Assembly: GCA_025057615.1 (NCBI GenBank)
Contig: JANXBF010000006.1
Location: forward strand, 1-50,279
Length of the DNA stretch: 50,279 bases
Direction: 5' to 3'
From: Candidatus Calescibacterium sp.
GTDB taxonomy: Bacteria; DRYD01
Numbering within the stretch: the stretch's first letter is position 1; each line of letters starts with the position of its first letter. Positions 16,253 to 24,374 of this stretch are shown in pieces. Below the pieces are notes generated by a model that was given only the letters and a program-made list of their open reading frames with translations, had not been told where the DNA came from and searched no databases. Position numbers and translations under genes: made by a program.

Positions 16253-18076
16253 CTAATTATTCGTTATCATCAACTCTGAGTCCTTATCAATTATAATATA
16301 CAGTTTACCATCACAATTGTAAAATATCACACTATCAATAGGAACAGGCAGTAACTTCATATAAAGCTCACCATCCATAACTAAAGAATCAACATTATCA
16401 AAAAATATAATTTTATCTCCATATAATCCAAAGTCATTTCTTATACCAAAATTATGCTTAACGTTTTTTATTTCTAATTTATTTTCTGATAAATCCATGT
16501 TAAATACATAGTTCTGATCTGTAAGTATCCAAAAATTATGGTCTCCAACCTTCTTTACTTTCTCGACTTCAAAATCGAAACTCAATATTTTCATATCTCC
16601 CATTGAATTATCTATAAAAATAAAAGCTCTTGTATCCAATAAAACTGTAAAAAAATTGTTAAAAACACAATCAACAATTGACAGAATCTCAACAATTTCA
16701 ATCTTTTCACCAACTATTTCCATTAATATTTTATTCTTATCTTTATATATAATAAGAACTTTATCACTAAATGTATCTAACATTAGAACATCTTCAAAAT
16801 TAGTAATATCAAATTTTATAAGCAGATCCTGCTTTACTAGAAACTCATTTTTTTGAATATTGCTTTCACATAAAGATATATTTTGTTTCAAATTATTTGA
16901 TATCTCAACTTGAATAATATTTGATCTATACTCAAAATATAATATAATCTTATCATTGGTAAATTCATAATTTAACATATTAATTGATCTGATAAACTGT
17001 TGAATGATATCTTCCTTCTTTTTTTGAATCTCAAAGTATTCTTGTAATATTCCTTGATTCCTTCTTAATTTCTTAATGTCAAAAAAATGCTTTAATTCAA
17101 AAGATTCGTAATCGAATATTTTTACTTCAGTATTATTTGATATTAAAACAACACCGCTATAATCAAAACTGACAAAATTGTTATTTTTTGACAATAATCT
17201 GTTATCTTTCATATTCTTTGAAATATATAACTCATTGACAGCAAAATATTCATCATTAAAAAAAACAAAGAATAATTCATTATTTTTTGAAATTCTCGTA
17301 TTTCTATACATAAGAAATCCTTTCAACAAATAATTATCAATTGGATAAAAATTATCAACATGCAAATTATCAAAAGTTAATCTGATTAAAAAAGAATCAC
17401 TCTTATCAAATGAAATTATTTCAATATTATCATTTATTTCTTTCTCAACAAAAGTATACTTAAAATTGTTACTAACGTAATCGGATAAATATATATCCTT
17501 AATACTGAAATCATCCAGCTTTATAATTCTTACCCTTCCCAAATTATTCAACAAATGATTAATTTTATTAACATTAAATAAAGGAATATAGATATTATCA
17601 ACCAAAAAGAAAACTGGACCGACATTCTTAGTATTTATAGATTTTAGCTCCTCATAATACTCAAATTTTCTATCCAATTCTATTTTCCTTAAACCAATAT
17701 GGTCAATCTTGTAAAAATTCTCAGCGGAAACAATATATCTATCATATATATTTAATATCTGTTCTTTCAACGAACCAACAAATTCCAAAGATAAAGGATC
17801 ATAACTATTAATAGAAAATAACTTAAGAGTATTCATTGATATATTACAAGCGATCAGAAAAATTTTATCTTGAATTGTAACTACTTTCTCGAAATCCCAA
17901 TACTGTGACCTTTCTTCCCAAAAAGGAACAAGATAAGTATCAAATTTACTATTCCCATATATCTCTACAAATCCACCATCTCTAACAATAATAAACCTGT
18001 CATCAAAAATTTTAATATCGTTAATTGGAAAACTAATGTCATATTTGTCATAGAGTTTATTACAATAAAAAATCAT
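16253..18076 (-). CDS. Large unknown protein, predicted beta-propeller-like
   Basis: The 607-residue protein has no signal peptide or membrane helix and no motif I recognise. It consists of repeated short hydrophobic strands separated by polar turns rich in D, N and K (for example IIVRDGGFVEIYG, KIFLIACNISMNTLKLFSI, KVLIIYKDKNKILMEIVGE), a texture typical of beta-propellers. One charged helical stretch (near residues 345-370, EIQKKKEDIIQQFI) breaks it. Its start overlaps the G5/3D gene stop (ATGA), so translation is coupled to a cell-wall protein. Codon use is AT-rich like its neighbours. The function is unknown and the fold is inference. Confidence 0.75.
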   Translation of the reverse strand: MIFYCNKLYDKYDISFPINDIKIFDDRFIIVRDGGFVEIYGNSKFDTYLVPFWEERSQYWDFEKVVTIQDKIFLIACNISMNTLKLFSINSYDPLSLEFVGSLKEQILNIYDRYIVSAENFYKIDHIGLRKIELDRKFEYYEELKSINTKNVGPVFFLVDNIYIPLFNVNKINHLLNNLGRVRIIKLDDFSIKDIYLSDYVSNNFKYTFVEKEINDNIEIISFDKSDSFLIRLTFDNLHVDNFYPIDNYLLKGFLMYRNTRISKNNELFFVFFNDEYFAVNELYISKNMKDNRLLSKNNNFVSFDYSGVVLISNNTEVKIFDYESFELKHFFDIKKLRRNQGILQEYFEIQKKKEDIIQQFIRSINMLNYEFTNDKIILYFEYRSNIIQVEISNNLKQNISLCESNIQKNEFLVKQDLLIKFDITNFEDVLMLDTFSDKVLIIYKDKNKILMEIVGEKIEIVEILSIVDCVFNNFFTVLLDTRAFIFIDNSMGDMKILSFDFEVEKVKKVGDHNFWILTDQNYVFNMDLSENKLEIKNVKHNFGIRNDFGLYGDKIIFFDNVDSLVMDGELYMKLLPVPIDSVIFYNCDGKLYIIIDKDSELMITNN

Positions 18077-19233
18077 TTTAGTAGATATACCTTAACTTTT
18101 CTTCTGCCCCACATTATAGCCTCATCGTAAGTTTCAAAATACAAATCTATTTTAAATCCCTTTATAGCGGATCCCTTATCCGAAGCTACAGCATAACCAT
18201 ATCCTTCTACATAAATTTTGGTTCCAAGCGGTATAACATTCGGATCAACAGCTACTATCCCTCTTCTAACCCTTTCTCCAGTGTAAGTATAATAGCCCAC
18301 ACCACCAATACCAGCAGTATAACCAGTACTTTCCATAATATAGTAACTCTTACCATCCAGCTGATACAGAGGAGCAATACCAATTTCAATAACTTCATCA
18401 ACACTTCTTTCTAGCATCTTTTTACTTAACAATTCAGACGTTTTTTCACCATCAAAGTCAATATGGACAACATAATTTTTTAATATTCTTCCATTTCGAC
18501 CTTTCCTAATTATTCTCTTTTGCCCCTGTCTTAAATCCATTGTATAAACAACTTTTGTTTTATATGGTATTTCAACTTCGTAGCTCTTAATAAATCCAAT
18601 ATTAACTCCAACATTTCTATAGACTGGACTATTAGAAACTGGAATGAAACCTTGTTCCAAATCTACAAACTCAATACTCTTAACACTATTAATTCCCAAC
18701 TTTTTGAGCTCTGGCCATAACTTGTTCATAACAATTTTCTTTACTTCTTTATCAGAATAAAATCCATAATAGGAAGCTTTATATGTTTTTCTGTTAAAAA
18801 TGAAAGTAAAATTTTTCAATGTATAAAATTTACAACCACTGAGCAAAAAAGAAGAGGCAAATCTGCTAAATCTCACTTTTCTATTATCAGAAGATAAAAT
18901 AACAAAATCCTTTGATTTATCAATACCTACACGCCTTAGAACATCCTTTACATTTTCAGAAAAATTGGTTTTTAATTTGAAAGCTCTATCATCAATTTTT
19001 ACAATCAAATCATAGTTTTTATATATATTAACTTGATCTTTTTCTATTTTAATAGTATAAATTTCACTATTGATCTTATCAAAATTGATTTTCTTGAAAC
19101 CAAATTTTATTTCCTGTTTGTATATACCATTTTTATCATAGTAATTGACTCCATAGAAAAAAGGATTTTGAGAAATAAAAAGCGTTATTAACAAAATAGT
19201 AAAGATCAGAAATAAACTATTTTTCATCTTCAT
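18073..19233 (-). CDS. G5 and 3D domain cell-wall protein (YabE-like)
   Basis: The 386-residue protein has an N-terminal signal anchor (about residues 5-22), a beta-rich region that may be a DUF348-like domain (YTIKIEKDQVNIYKNYDLIV...DVLRRVGI), a G5-like domain near residues 215-285 (EVEIPYKTKVVY...YVVHIDFDGEKT...EVIEIG) and a C-terminal 3D domain. The 3D domain shows STGYTAG, AVDPNVIPLGTKIYV, ASDKGSAIKG and KIDLYF, keeping all three Asp residues. Such proteins are peptidoglycan-active resuscitation/sporulation-type lytic transglycosylases in Gram-positive bacteria and also occur elsewhere. It overlaps the small acidic gene by 17 bp and the next gene by 4 bp. Confidence 0.88.
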   Translation of the reverse strand: MKMKNSLFLIFTILLITLFISQNPFFYGVNYYDKNGIYKQEIKFGFKKINFDKINSEIYTIKIEKDQVNIYKNYDLIVKIDDRAFKLKTNFSENVKDVLRRVGIDKSKDFVILSSDNRKVRFSRFASSFLLSGCKFYTLKNFTFIFNRKTYKASYYGFYSDKEVKKIVMNKLWPELKKLGINSVKSIEFVDLEQGFIPVSNSPVYRNVGVNIGFIKSYEVEIPYKTKVVYTMDLRQGQKRIIRKGRNGRILKNYVVHIDFDGEKTSELLSKKMLERSVDEVIEIGIAPLYQLDGKSYYIMESTGYTAGIGGVGYYTYTGERVRRGIVAVDPNVIPLGTKIYVEGYGYAVASDKGSAIKGFKIDLYFETYDEAIMWGRRKVKVYLLK

Positions 19234-19417
19234 TTTCTATTTCCTCTTCACTCTCTATTAGTCCATATTCTTCAAGAGTTTTTTCTAACAACTGTATGTA
19301 TAAACTTCTTTCGATATATCCCAGGATATAGAAAGCTTCTTCCTCATCAAGTTTATAACCAATCAGAAGATCCATAACTTCTTGTGCTATTTCCTCAAGT
19401 TTATCCAGAGTTCTCAT
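19217..19417 (-). CDS. Small acidic helical protein
   Basis: The 66-residue protein is helical and strongly acidic, ending in a run of Glu and Asp (ESEEEIENEDEK). AGAGGTG lies a few nt upstream of the ATG. The last 17 bp overlap the G5/3D gene start, whose ribosome site (AGAGGA) lies inside this gene, so a coupled operon is likely. No family is recognised. It may be an adaptor or a regulator of its partner; this is inference. Confidence 0.65.
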   Translation of the reverse strand: MRTLDKLEEIAQEVMDLLIGYKLDEEEAFYILGYIERSLYIQLLEKTLEEYGLIESEEEIENEDEK

Positions 19418-19445
19418 AATAACACCTCTCTATACAATTCTTTAT

Positions 19446-20177
19446 TCAATTAGCGCTTATTATCTTATATTTTATATCTTTTCCTTGGATTTTGAGATTG
19501 AATTCCCAATTTGTAATAGCTTTAAATATTTTTTGTATATCCAAATCTGCCTGTTTGAGAAAATTATCCAATTCTTTTAAAAGCTTATTTTTATCTTTTG
19601 ACAATTCTTTTAGTTTCTTAGTAAACTTTGAGTGATTTTGTATAGCAATCCACTCATTCATATTTTCTATGGCTTGTGCAATCTTATCAGGTTCATTCTC
19701 TGTATTGATGATCTTTTCCACTTTCTTCTCAAGTTCAGGAATAAACCTTTCTATCATTTTTTCGATGATTTTAGCAACTGGGGCTTCGGTAGTTATACTG
19801 TAGTAATCCTGATTACTTTCTATCTCTTCATATAAGGGAACTATTTTTATTTTTATTTTCCTATTATCATTGACCAAAAGTTCAAACTCCCTACCAATAA
19901 TGGGAACAGAAACGGTTTTTTTAACAGATTTTATTTTTAATGTTCTTTTGTCTTCAAATTCTTCTTGTTCTTCTCTTTCTATTTCTTCCAATCTATTTTG
20001 TAAGCTTGACTTTTCTTGCCTAATCCTTTGAAGAGTCTCAAGATTAAATTGATAATCTTGATTATCTGGGCTATCACCACCCTCAAGCTTGGCTTCTTGA
20101 ATTTTCTCTCTTTTCTCTCTTTCTTCTTCAGAGAGTTTTTTCAATTTTTCTAATATTTTCTTTTTTATATCTTCCAT
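19446..20177 (-). CDS. Unknown charged coiled-coil protein
   Basis: The 243-residue protein begins with about 75 residues of Lys/Glu-rich heptad-like helix (KKILEKLKKLSEEEREKREK, later EEIEREEQEEFEDK), then a short beta-rich region (TVSVPIIGREFELLVNDNRKIKIKIVPL) and a helical C-terminal half ending KYKIISAN. No membrane segment or catalytic motif is visible. AGGAGGT lies 3 nt before the ATG. It starts 2 bp after the BKACE gene and is followed by the small acidic gene. It is not a known family to me; the tripartite layout suggests a structural or scaffold role. Confidence 0.7.
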   Translation of the reverse strand: MEDIKKKILEKLKKLSEEEREKREKIQEAKLEGGDSPDNQDYQFNLETLQRIRQEKSSLQNRLEEIEREEQEEFEDKRTLKIKSVKKTVSVPIIGREFELLVNDNRKIKIKIVPLYEEIESNQDYYSITTEAPVAKIIEKMIERFIPELEKKVEKIINTENEPDKIAQAIENMNEWIAIQNHSKFTKKLKELSKDKNKLLKELDNFLKQADLDIQKIFKAITNWEFNLKIQGKDIKYKIISAN

Positions 20178-20179
20178 AA

Positions 20180-21004
20180 CTACCTCCTAATATTAAGGAT
20201 TGATTTAGCTTGATCTATGGTAGCTATCGGGCGTCCAAGTTCTTCAGAAATACTCACTATTCTTTTAACTAATTCTTGATTAGTAGCCAATACCCCTTTT
20301 TTATAATATATATTATCTTCCAGACCAGTTCTAACAAACCCACCCAATATGATAGATGAAACGTTAATAAGCAGTTGATTTTTACCAGTTGCGGCAGCAG
20401 ACCAGGTAAAACTTATCCCTCTTCTCCTTAAATCATTAATCATAAACAATAGGGTTTCAACATTTGCCGGAGCTCCCCACTTAACACCCAACACAAAATC
20501 AATATGTACAGGCTCATCGACATAACCATTTTTTACCAAATATTCAACCATCTCCAACATACCCAAGTCATATACCTCTAATTCAGGTTTTATATTTAAC
20601 TCCTTCATCCTCAAGGCCAAATTCTGAATATAAGATTTAGTATTAATGAAAACATCATCACCGAAATTCATAGTGCCTAAATTGAGTGTTGCCATATGTG
20701 GACCAAGTTTCAGAGGTTCCATTCTTTCCTCTTCACTCATACCCACCGCACCACCAGTGGTAAATTGAACAATCATAGGAACCTCTTTCTCTATCAATTC
20801 CTTGACCCTCTGAAAATACTCAACCTTACTTGAAGGAGTCCCATCCTCTTCCCTAACATGTATATGTGCAATCCTTGCACCCAAATGATAACATTCAATA
20901 GCCTGTTTAGCTATATCCTCACACTTTATAGGAATATTGGGATTTTTTTTGGGGCTAACCTCTGCACCCACCAAAGCAACAGTTATTACCAAAGGATCAA
21001 ACAT
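20180..21004 (-). CDS. kce: Beta-keto acid cleavage enzyme (BKACE, DUF849)
   Basis: Starting at ATG 21002-21004 the protein has 274 residues, the length of 3-keto-5-aminohexanoate cleavage enzyme. I reject a longer frame up to 21085 because it overlaps transketolase by 80 bp and adds a sequence foreign to the family. Motifs are ITVALVGAEV, the metal-binding HIHVREEDG, QFTTGGAVGM, TLNLGTMNFG, PELEVYDLGM and GGFVRTGLEDN. Family members condense a beta-keto acid with acetyl-CoA; the founding member acts in lysine fermentation. No other lysine-fermentation gene is present here, so the substrate is open. It follows transketolase after 1 base. Confidence 0.88.
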   Translation of the reverse strand: MFDPLVITVALVGAEVSPKKNPNIPIKCEDIAKQAIECYHLGARIAHIHVREEDGTPSSKVEYFQRVKELIEKEVPMIVQFTTGGAVGMSEEERMEPLKLGPHMATLNLGTMNFGDDVFINTKSYIQNLALRMKELNIKPELEVYDLGMLEMVEYLVKNGYVDEPVHIDFVLGVKWGAPANVETLLFMINDLRRRGISFTWSAAATGKNQLLINVSSIILGGFVRTGLEDNIYYKKGVLATNQELVKRIVSISEELGRPIATIDQAKSILNIRR

Positions 21005-21005
21005 A

Positions 21006-22862
21006 CTATAAAATTTCTTTAACTTTCTTGTAGATAGAAATATAATCCAAATTATGGTAACTAAGCAATTCCTGTGAAGGAGCACTCAAAGGAATCTTAT
21101 CAACTCCAAAAACATTAAAATAATCCACACTGTGGTTAATCTTCAATAAGATTGAAGCCAATATTTGGCCAATCCCACCGTAAGTACTATGTTCCTCAAA
21201 AACAAGTATTTTTGATATCCCCTGCAGAGCCTCCTTCAAATACATCTCATCTATTGGTTTAATCGTATAAACATCAATAACTCTAATATCTATGCCATCT
21301 TGCTTAAGCAAATCGTATGCTTTTAAAACTTCAAAAAGAGGAACACCATTGGAAAAAACTGCAACTCTATCGTTCTCAGATTTACGAATAACTCCAACTT
21401 TCCCAATCTCAAAACTATTATCTAAACCATAAATATTTGGAGTGGAAGGCCTGGATGTTCTAAAATAAACAATGCCTCTCAGTTTACCTGCGAAATAATC
21501 TTCAAATACTTTCAGCAACAACTTTTGAGCACTAATAGAGTCAGCAGGATATAAAACAGTACTTTCTATAAGAGATGTAAACATAGATAAATCTTCAAGA
21601 GCCATCTGAGAAGGACCATCTTCACCTATAGAAACACCAGCATGAGTGCCTGTAAATATAACAAGAGGTGGTTTAGAGTACATCATCATCCTTATAAAAT
21701 CAAAAGCTCTCGTAAAAAAAGCACCAAAAGTTGAAAGATAAACAATAAACCCATTTTTAGCAATCCCCAAAGCCATACCTGTCATAACCTGTTCAGCTAT
21801 ATGACACTGAATAAACCTTTCGGTATACTCCTTTTCAAAAAGCTCAGTGTAAGTTGAATTTTTGACATCAGCATCCAAAACAATAAGATTCTTAACACTC
21901 TTACCTATTTTTGTTAAGGCAACAGAAATAGCTTGCCTTGTTGCCATAGGTTTATCCTCAATATCTATATCTAAATTTCCCTCAAAAGATGAGACATTAT
22001 TACTAAAATGATAATTTTTGTAAGTTACTTGTATAGATAATTCCTCGTTCTTAATATCCAACTCTTCTATAGCCCTATCTAAGAGTTCTTTAGATTGTAT
22101 AGGTTTACCATGCCAATTTTCCTTATCCTCCAGAAAAGAAACTCCTTTACCTTTAAAAGTTTTAGCAACAATGGCAAAAGGTTTATCTGAACCTTGAGTA
22201 AAACGCTGGTAAGCCAAATCTATTTCCTCTATATTATGTCCATCAACTATGACACAATCCCATCCGAAAGAAACAATTCTACTATAATACTCATCCAATT
22301 TGTGTTTGAAAAGTGTTTCCTCACTCTGGCCAAGCCTATTAACATCCAAAATTAAACATAAGTTATTTAAATTGTATTTTTTAGCAATATTAAGAGCTTC
22401 AAAATTACTACCCTCCAAAAATTCACCATCTCCAGCCAAAACATAAACCTTAGATGGAATTTTATAGTACTTTCTTGCCCATGCAGCACCAACGGCTATT
22501 GACAAACCTTGGCCAAGAGAACCAGTGGCATATTTAACTCCCCTCAATTTAACCGAAGGGTGTCCCTCCAATAGACTACCAAACTTTCTGAGAGACATCA
22601 AATCCTCGTTTATTATTCCAGTTTTTTTGTAGATAGAATAAAGAAGAGGAGCAGCATGCCCCTTAGACAGAATAAACTCATCGTGATTCAATTGAGGGTA
22701 ATTCTCAGGTTCGAATACCAAGTGTTTGAAAAATAAAACCACCATCAATTCAACAGAAGAAAGACAAGTGGTAGGATGCCCAGATTTAGCTTCATAGGTG
22801 CTCTCCAACACATCCTTTCTTACAAGTTTACAAATTTCAGACAATTTGGTTAGTGTGATCAT
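21006..22862 (-). CDS. tkt: Transketolase
   Basis: From ATG 22860-22862 the protein has 618 residues and contains all transketolase domains in one chain. The thiamine-PP domain shows SGHPTTCLSS, LSKGHAAPLLYS, GSLGQGLSIAVG and GDGEFLEGSNFEA; the middle domain shows FIQCHIAEQVMTG and GEDGPSQMALEDL; a C-terminal domain follows. It moves two-carbon units in the pentose phosphate pathway. The open frame runs 51 bp upstream into tRNA-Ala, but the family starts at this ATG. Only 10 nt separate it from the tRNA end and no Shine-Dalgarno sequence lies between. It is slightly shorter than the 660-residue type. Confidence 0.95.
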   Translation of the reverse strand: MITLTKLSEICKLVRKDVLESTYEAKSGHPTTCLSSVELMVVLFFKHLVFEPENYPQLNHDEFILSKGHAAPLLYSIYKKTGIINEDLMSLRKFGSLLEGHPSVKLRGVKYATGSLGQGLSIAVGAAWARKYYKIPSKVYVLAGDGEFLEGSNFEALNIAKKYNLNNLCLILDVNRLGQSEETLFKHKLDEYYSRIVSFGWDCVIVDGHNIEEIDLAYQRFTQGSDKPFAIVAKTFKGKGVSFLEDKENWHGKPIQSKELLDRAIEELDIKNEELSIQVTYKNYHFSNNVSSFEGNLDIDIEDKPMATRQAISVALTKIGKSVKNLIVLDADVKNSTYTELFEKEYTERFIQCHIAEQVMTGMALGIAKNGFIVYLSTFGAFFTRAFDFIRMMMYSKPPLVIFTGTHAGVSIGEDGPSQMALEDLSMFTSLIESTVLYPADSISAQKLLLKVFEDYFAGKLRGIVYFRTSRPSTPNIYGLDNSFEIGKVGVIRKSENDRVAVFSNGVPLFEVLKAYDLLKQDGIDIRVIDVYTIKPIDEMYLKEALQGISKILVFEEHSTYGGIGQILASILLKINHSVDYFNVFGVDKIPLSAPSQELLSYHNLDYISIYKKVKEIL

Positions 22863-22872
22863 TGTTTTTGAG

Positions 22873-22944
22873 TGGAGCCGAGGGGATTTGAACCCCTGAC
22901 CTTCTCGGTGCAAACGAGACGCTCTCCCGCTGAGCTACGACCCC
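22873..22944 (-). tRNA. tRNA-Ala (anticodon TGC)
   Basis: The 72-nt gene folds by eye: acceptor GGGGTCG/CGGCTCC with two G-U pairs and discriminator A, D arm GCTC-AGCGGGA-GAGC, anticodon stem TCTCG/CGAGA around TTTGCAC (anticodon TGC) and T arm AGGGG-TTCAAAT-CCCCT. CCA is not encoded. The transketolase ATG follows 10 nt after the 3' end, so both are probably on one precursor. Confidence 0.96.
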
Positions 22945-23028
22945 ATTTCTATATAAAATTCCACAACCACAAAAATAAACCTTCTTTATCTAAAAATATC
23001 AAAAAATATCAAAAAATTTCAATCAAAT

Positions 23029-24036
23029 TCAAAAACTATATGGCCCACTATAAACGCCAGTATCAAGAACAATATAATCTATTAATGTATGTGGAGTAAC
23101 ATCAAAAGAAGGATTGTAAACTCCATAGTTTTTATCAGTCAAAAAAATTTCTCTTATTTTAATTATTTCCTCTTTACTTCTTTCTTCAACATTAAATAAC
23201 TCCAAATTATCAAGATTATAATCCACAGAGGTATTGGGAGCGGCAACGATAAATGGTATATTAAAATATTTACAAAGAATGGCCAGATTTAGAGTCCCTA
23301 TTTTATTGGAAGTATCACCATTTCTTGCTATCCTGTCAGCTCCAACAATAACAATATCAACCAAACCTTGAGACATTACATAAGCAGCAGCATTATCTGT
23401 TATTATCTTGAAATCAATATCCTCCCTTTTCAATTCCCAAGCCGTTAATCTACTGCCTTGCAAATATGGCCTTGTTTCATCAACCCAAACAAAAACCTTT
23501 TTACCCGTATACTCTCTGTGAGTATACTTTATTATACCCAATGCAGTGCCTAAACCAATAGTTGCCAAAGAACCAGTATTACAATGAGTTAAAAAATTAA
23601 CTACTTTCTTATTCTGGTCAACTAAACTCTTTATTAGATTAAGCCCATTTTTAGCAATATTGATGTTTTTGCTCTCCTCAGTTTCTATAACTTCAAAAAT
23701 GAAATCCACAATTTTTTCTTTATAATTCTTATGATCCCCCAAATATTTCTTAAAATGATTAAAATAGTTAAAAATATTAACAGCTGTTGGTCTGGCTCTC
23801 TTCAAAAACTCCATATCATTTTCTAAACTATTTCCCAAATATAAACCCAGGAGAGCCACAACACCTATAAGAGGAGCACCCCTAACATTCATCTCTTTTA
23901 TTACATTATATACATCATTTATATTTTTCAGTTGAATATATTTCTCTTCAAAAGGCAAGAGTTTTTGATCCAAAACCCAAAATTCATTGGTATTAAAATC
24001 AAGTTTTATATTATCAAAATCTATTTTGTAATACAT
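23029..24036 (-). CDS. mtnA: S-methyl-5-thioribose-1-phosphate isomerase
   Basis: The 335-residue protein matches MtnA throughout: RGAPLIGVVALLGL, LTHCNTGSLATIG with the catalytic Cys, WVDETRPYLQGSRLTAWEL, and VIVGADRIARNGDTSNKIGT with the catalytic Asp. It isomerises methylthioribose-1-phosphate to methylthioribulose-1-phosphate in methionine salvage; related proteins act on ribose-1,5-bisphosphate, but the ETRPYLQGSRLTAWEL segment favours MtnA. The Shine-Dalgarno site is weak (GTGAAAG before the ATG). No other methionine-salvage genes are in the window. tRNA-Ala lies 84 bp downstream in the same direction. Confidence 0.92.
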   Translation of the reverse strand: MYYKIDFDNIKLDFNTNEFWVLDQKLLPFEEKYIQLKNINDVYNVIKEMNVRGAPLIGVVALLGLYLGNSLENDMEFLKRARPTAVNIFNYFNHFKKYLGDHKNYKEKIVDFIFEVIETEESKNINIAKNGLNLIKSLVDQNKKVVNFLTHCNTGSLATIGLGTALGIIKYTHREYTGKKVFVWVDETRPYLQGSRLTAWELKREDIDFKIITDNAAAYVMSQGLVDIVIVGADRIARNGDTSNKIGTLNLAILCKYFNIPFIVAAPNTSVDYNLDNLELFNVEERSKEEIIKIREIFLTDKNYGVYNPSFDVTPHTLIDYIVLDTGVYSGPYSF

Positions 24037-24374
24037 CTTTCACAAAAACGTCAATTAGGTATTAGCAGCAGCTATGTTAAAATCAACAATGACTCTATTT
24101 TCTAACCCAAAATACTCACTTATTTTTGATCCAAGCCAATTCTAAAATCATCCATATTCTAGCCTTTCATTAAAATATATAAGCTTTAATTAGAAAAATT
24201 AAACATAATTAAAAATCTATTTAACATTTTTTTTACATATCAAAAAAAAGAAACAAACCTACAATTTGCTAAAAAAGGGAATATAATAAATAAAGAATAA
24301 ATTTTAATATATGAGAAACATAAAATACAAAACAGATAAACTAAAAAACAATCTTACAAGAATAGAAAATTAAA
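24037..24374. other. Long intergenic region between mtnA and tyrS
   Basis: This 338-bp divergent gap is very AT-rich. On the minus strand 24055-24141 holds 28 open codons ending in TAA (NWLGSKISEYFGLENRVI then VDFNIAAANT) with no start codon, which looks like a decayed gene end. On the plus strand TATAAT at 24282-24287 is a likely -10 box for tyrS without a clear -35. A 20-codon ORF at 24311-24373 starts with ATG and stops one base before the tyrS ATG, a possible leader peptide. I see no T-box or other structured leader. Confidence 0.45.

Noticed and set aside
21005-21085. N-terminal extension of the BKACE gene (27 extra codons)
   Set aside because: It overlaps transketolase by 80 bp and the extra residues do not fit the family; ATG 21002-21004 gives the normal length.
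22863-22913. N-terminal extension of transketolase
   Set aside because: The extra codons are tRNA-Ala sequence read as protein.
24037-24374. T-box or other riboswitch leader for tyrS
   Set aside because: No T-box sequence, specifier stem or terminator/antiterminator is visible in this AT-rich gap.
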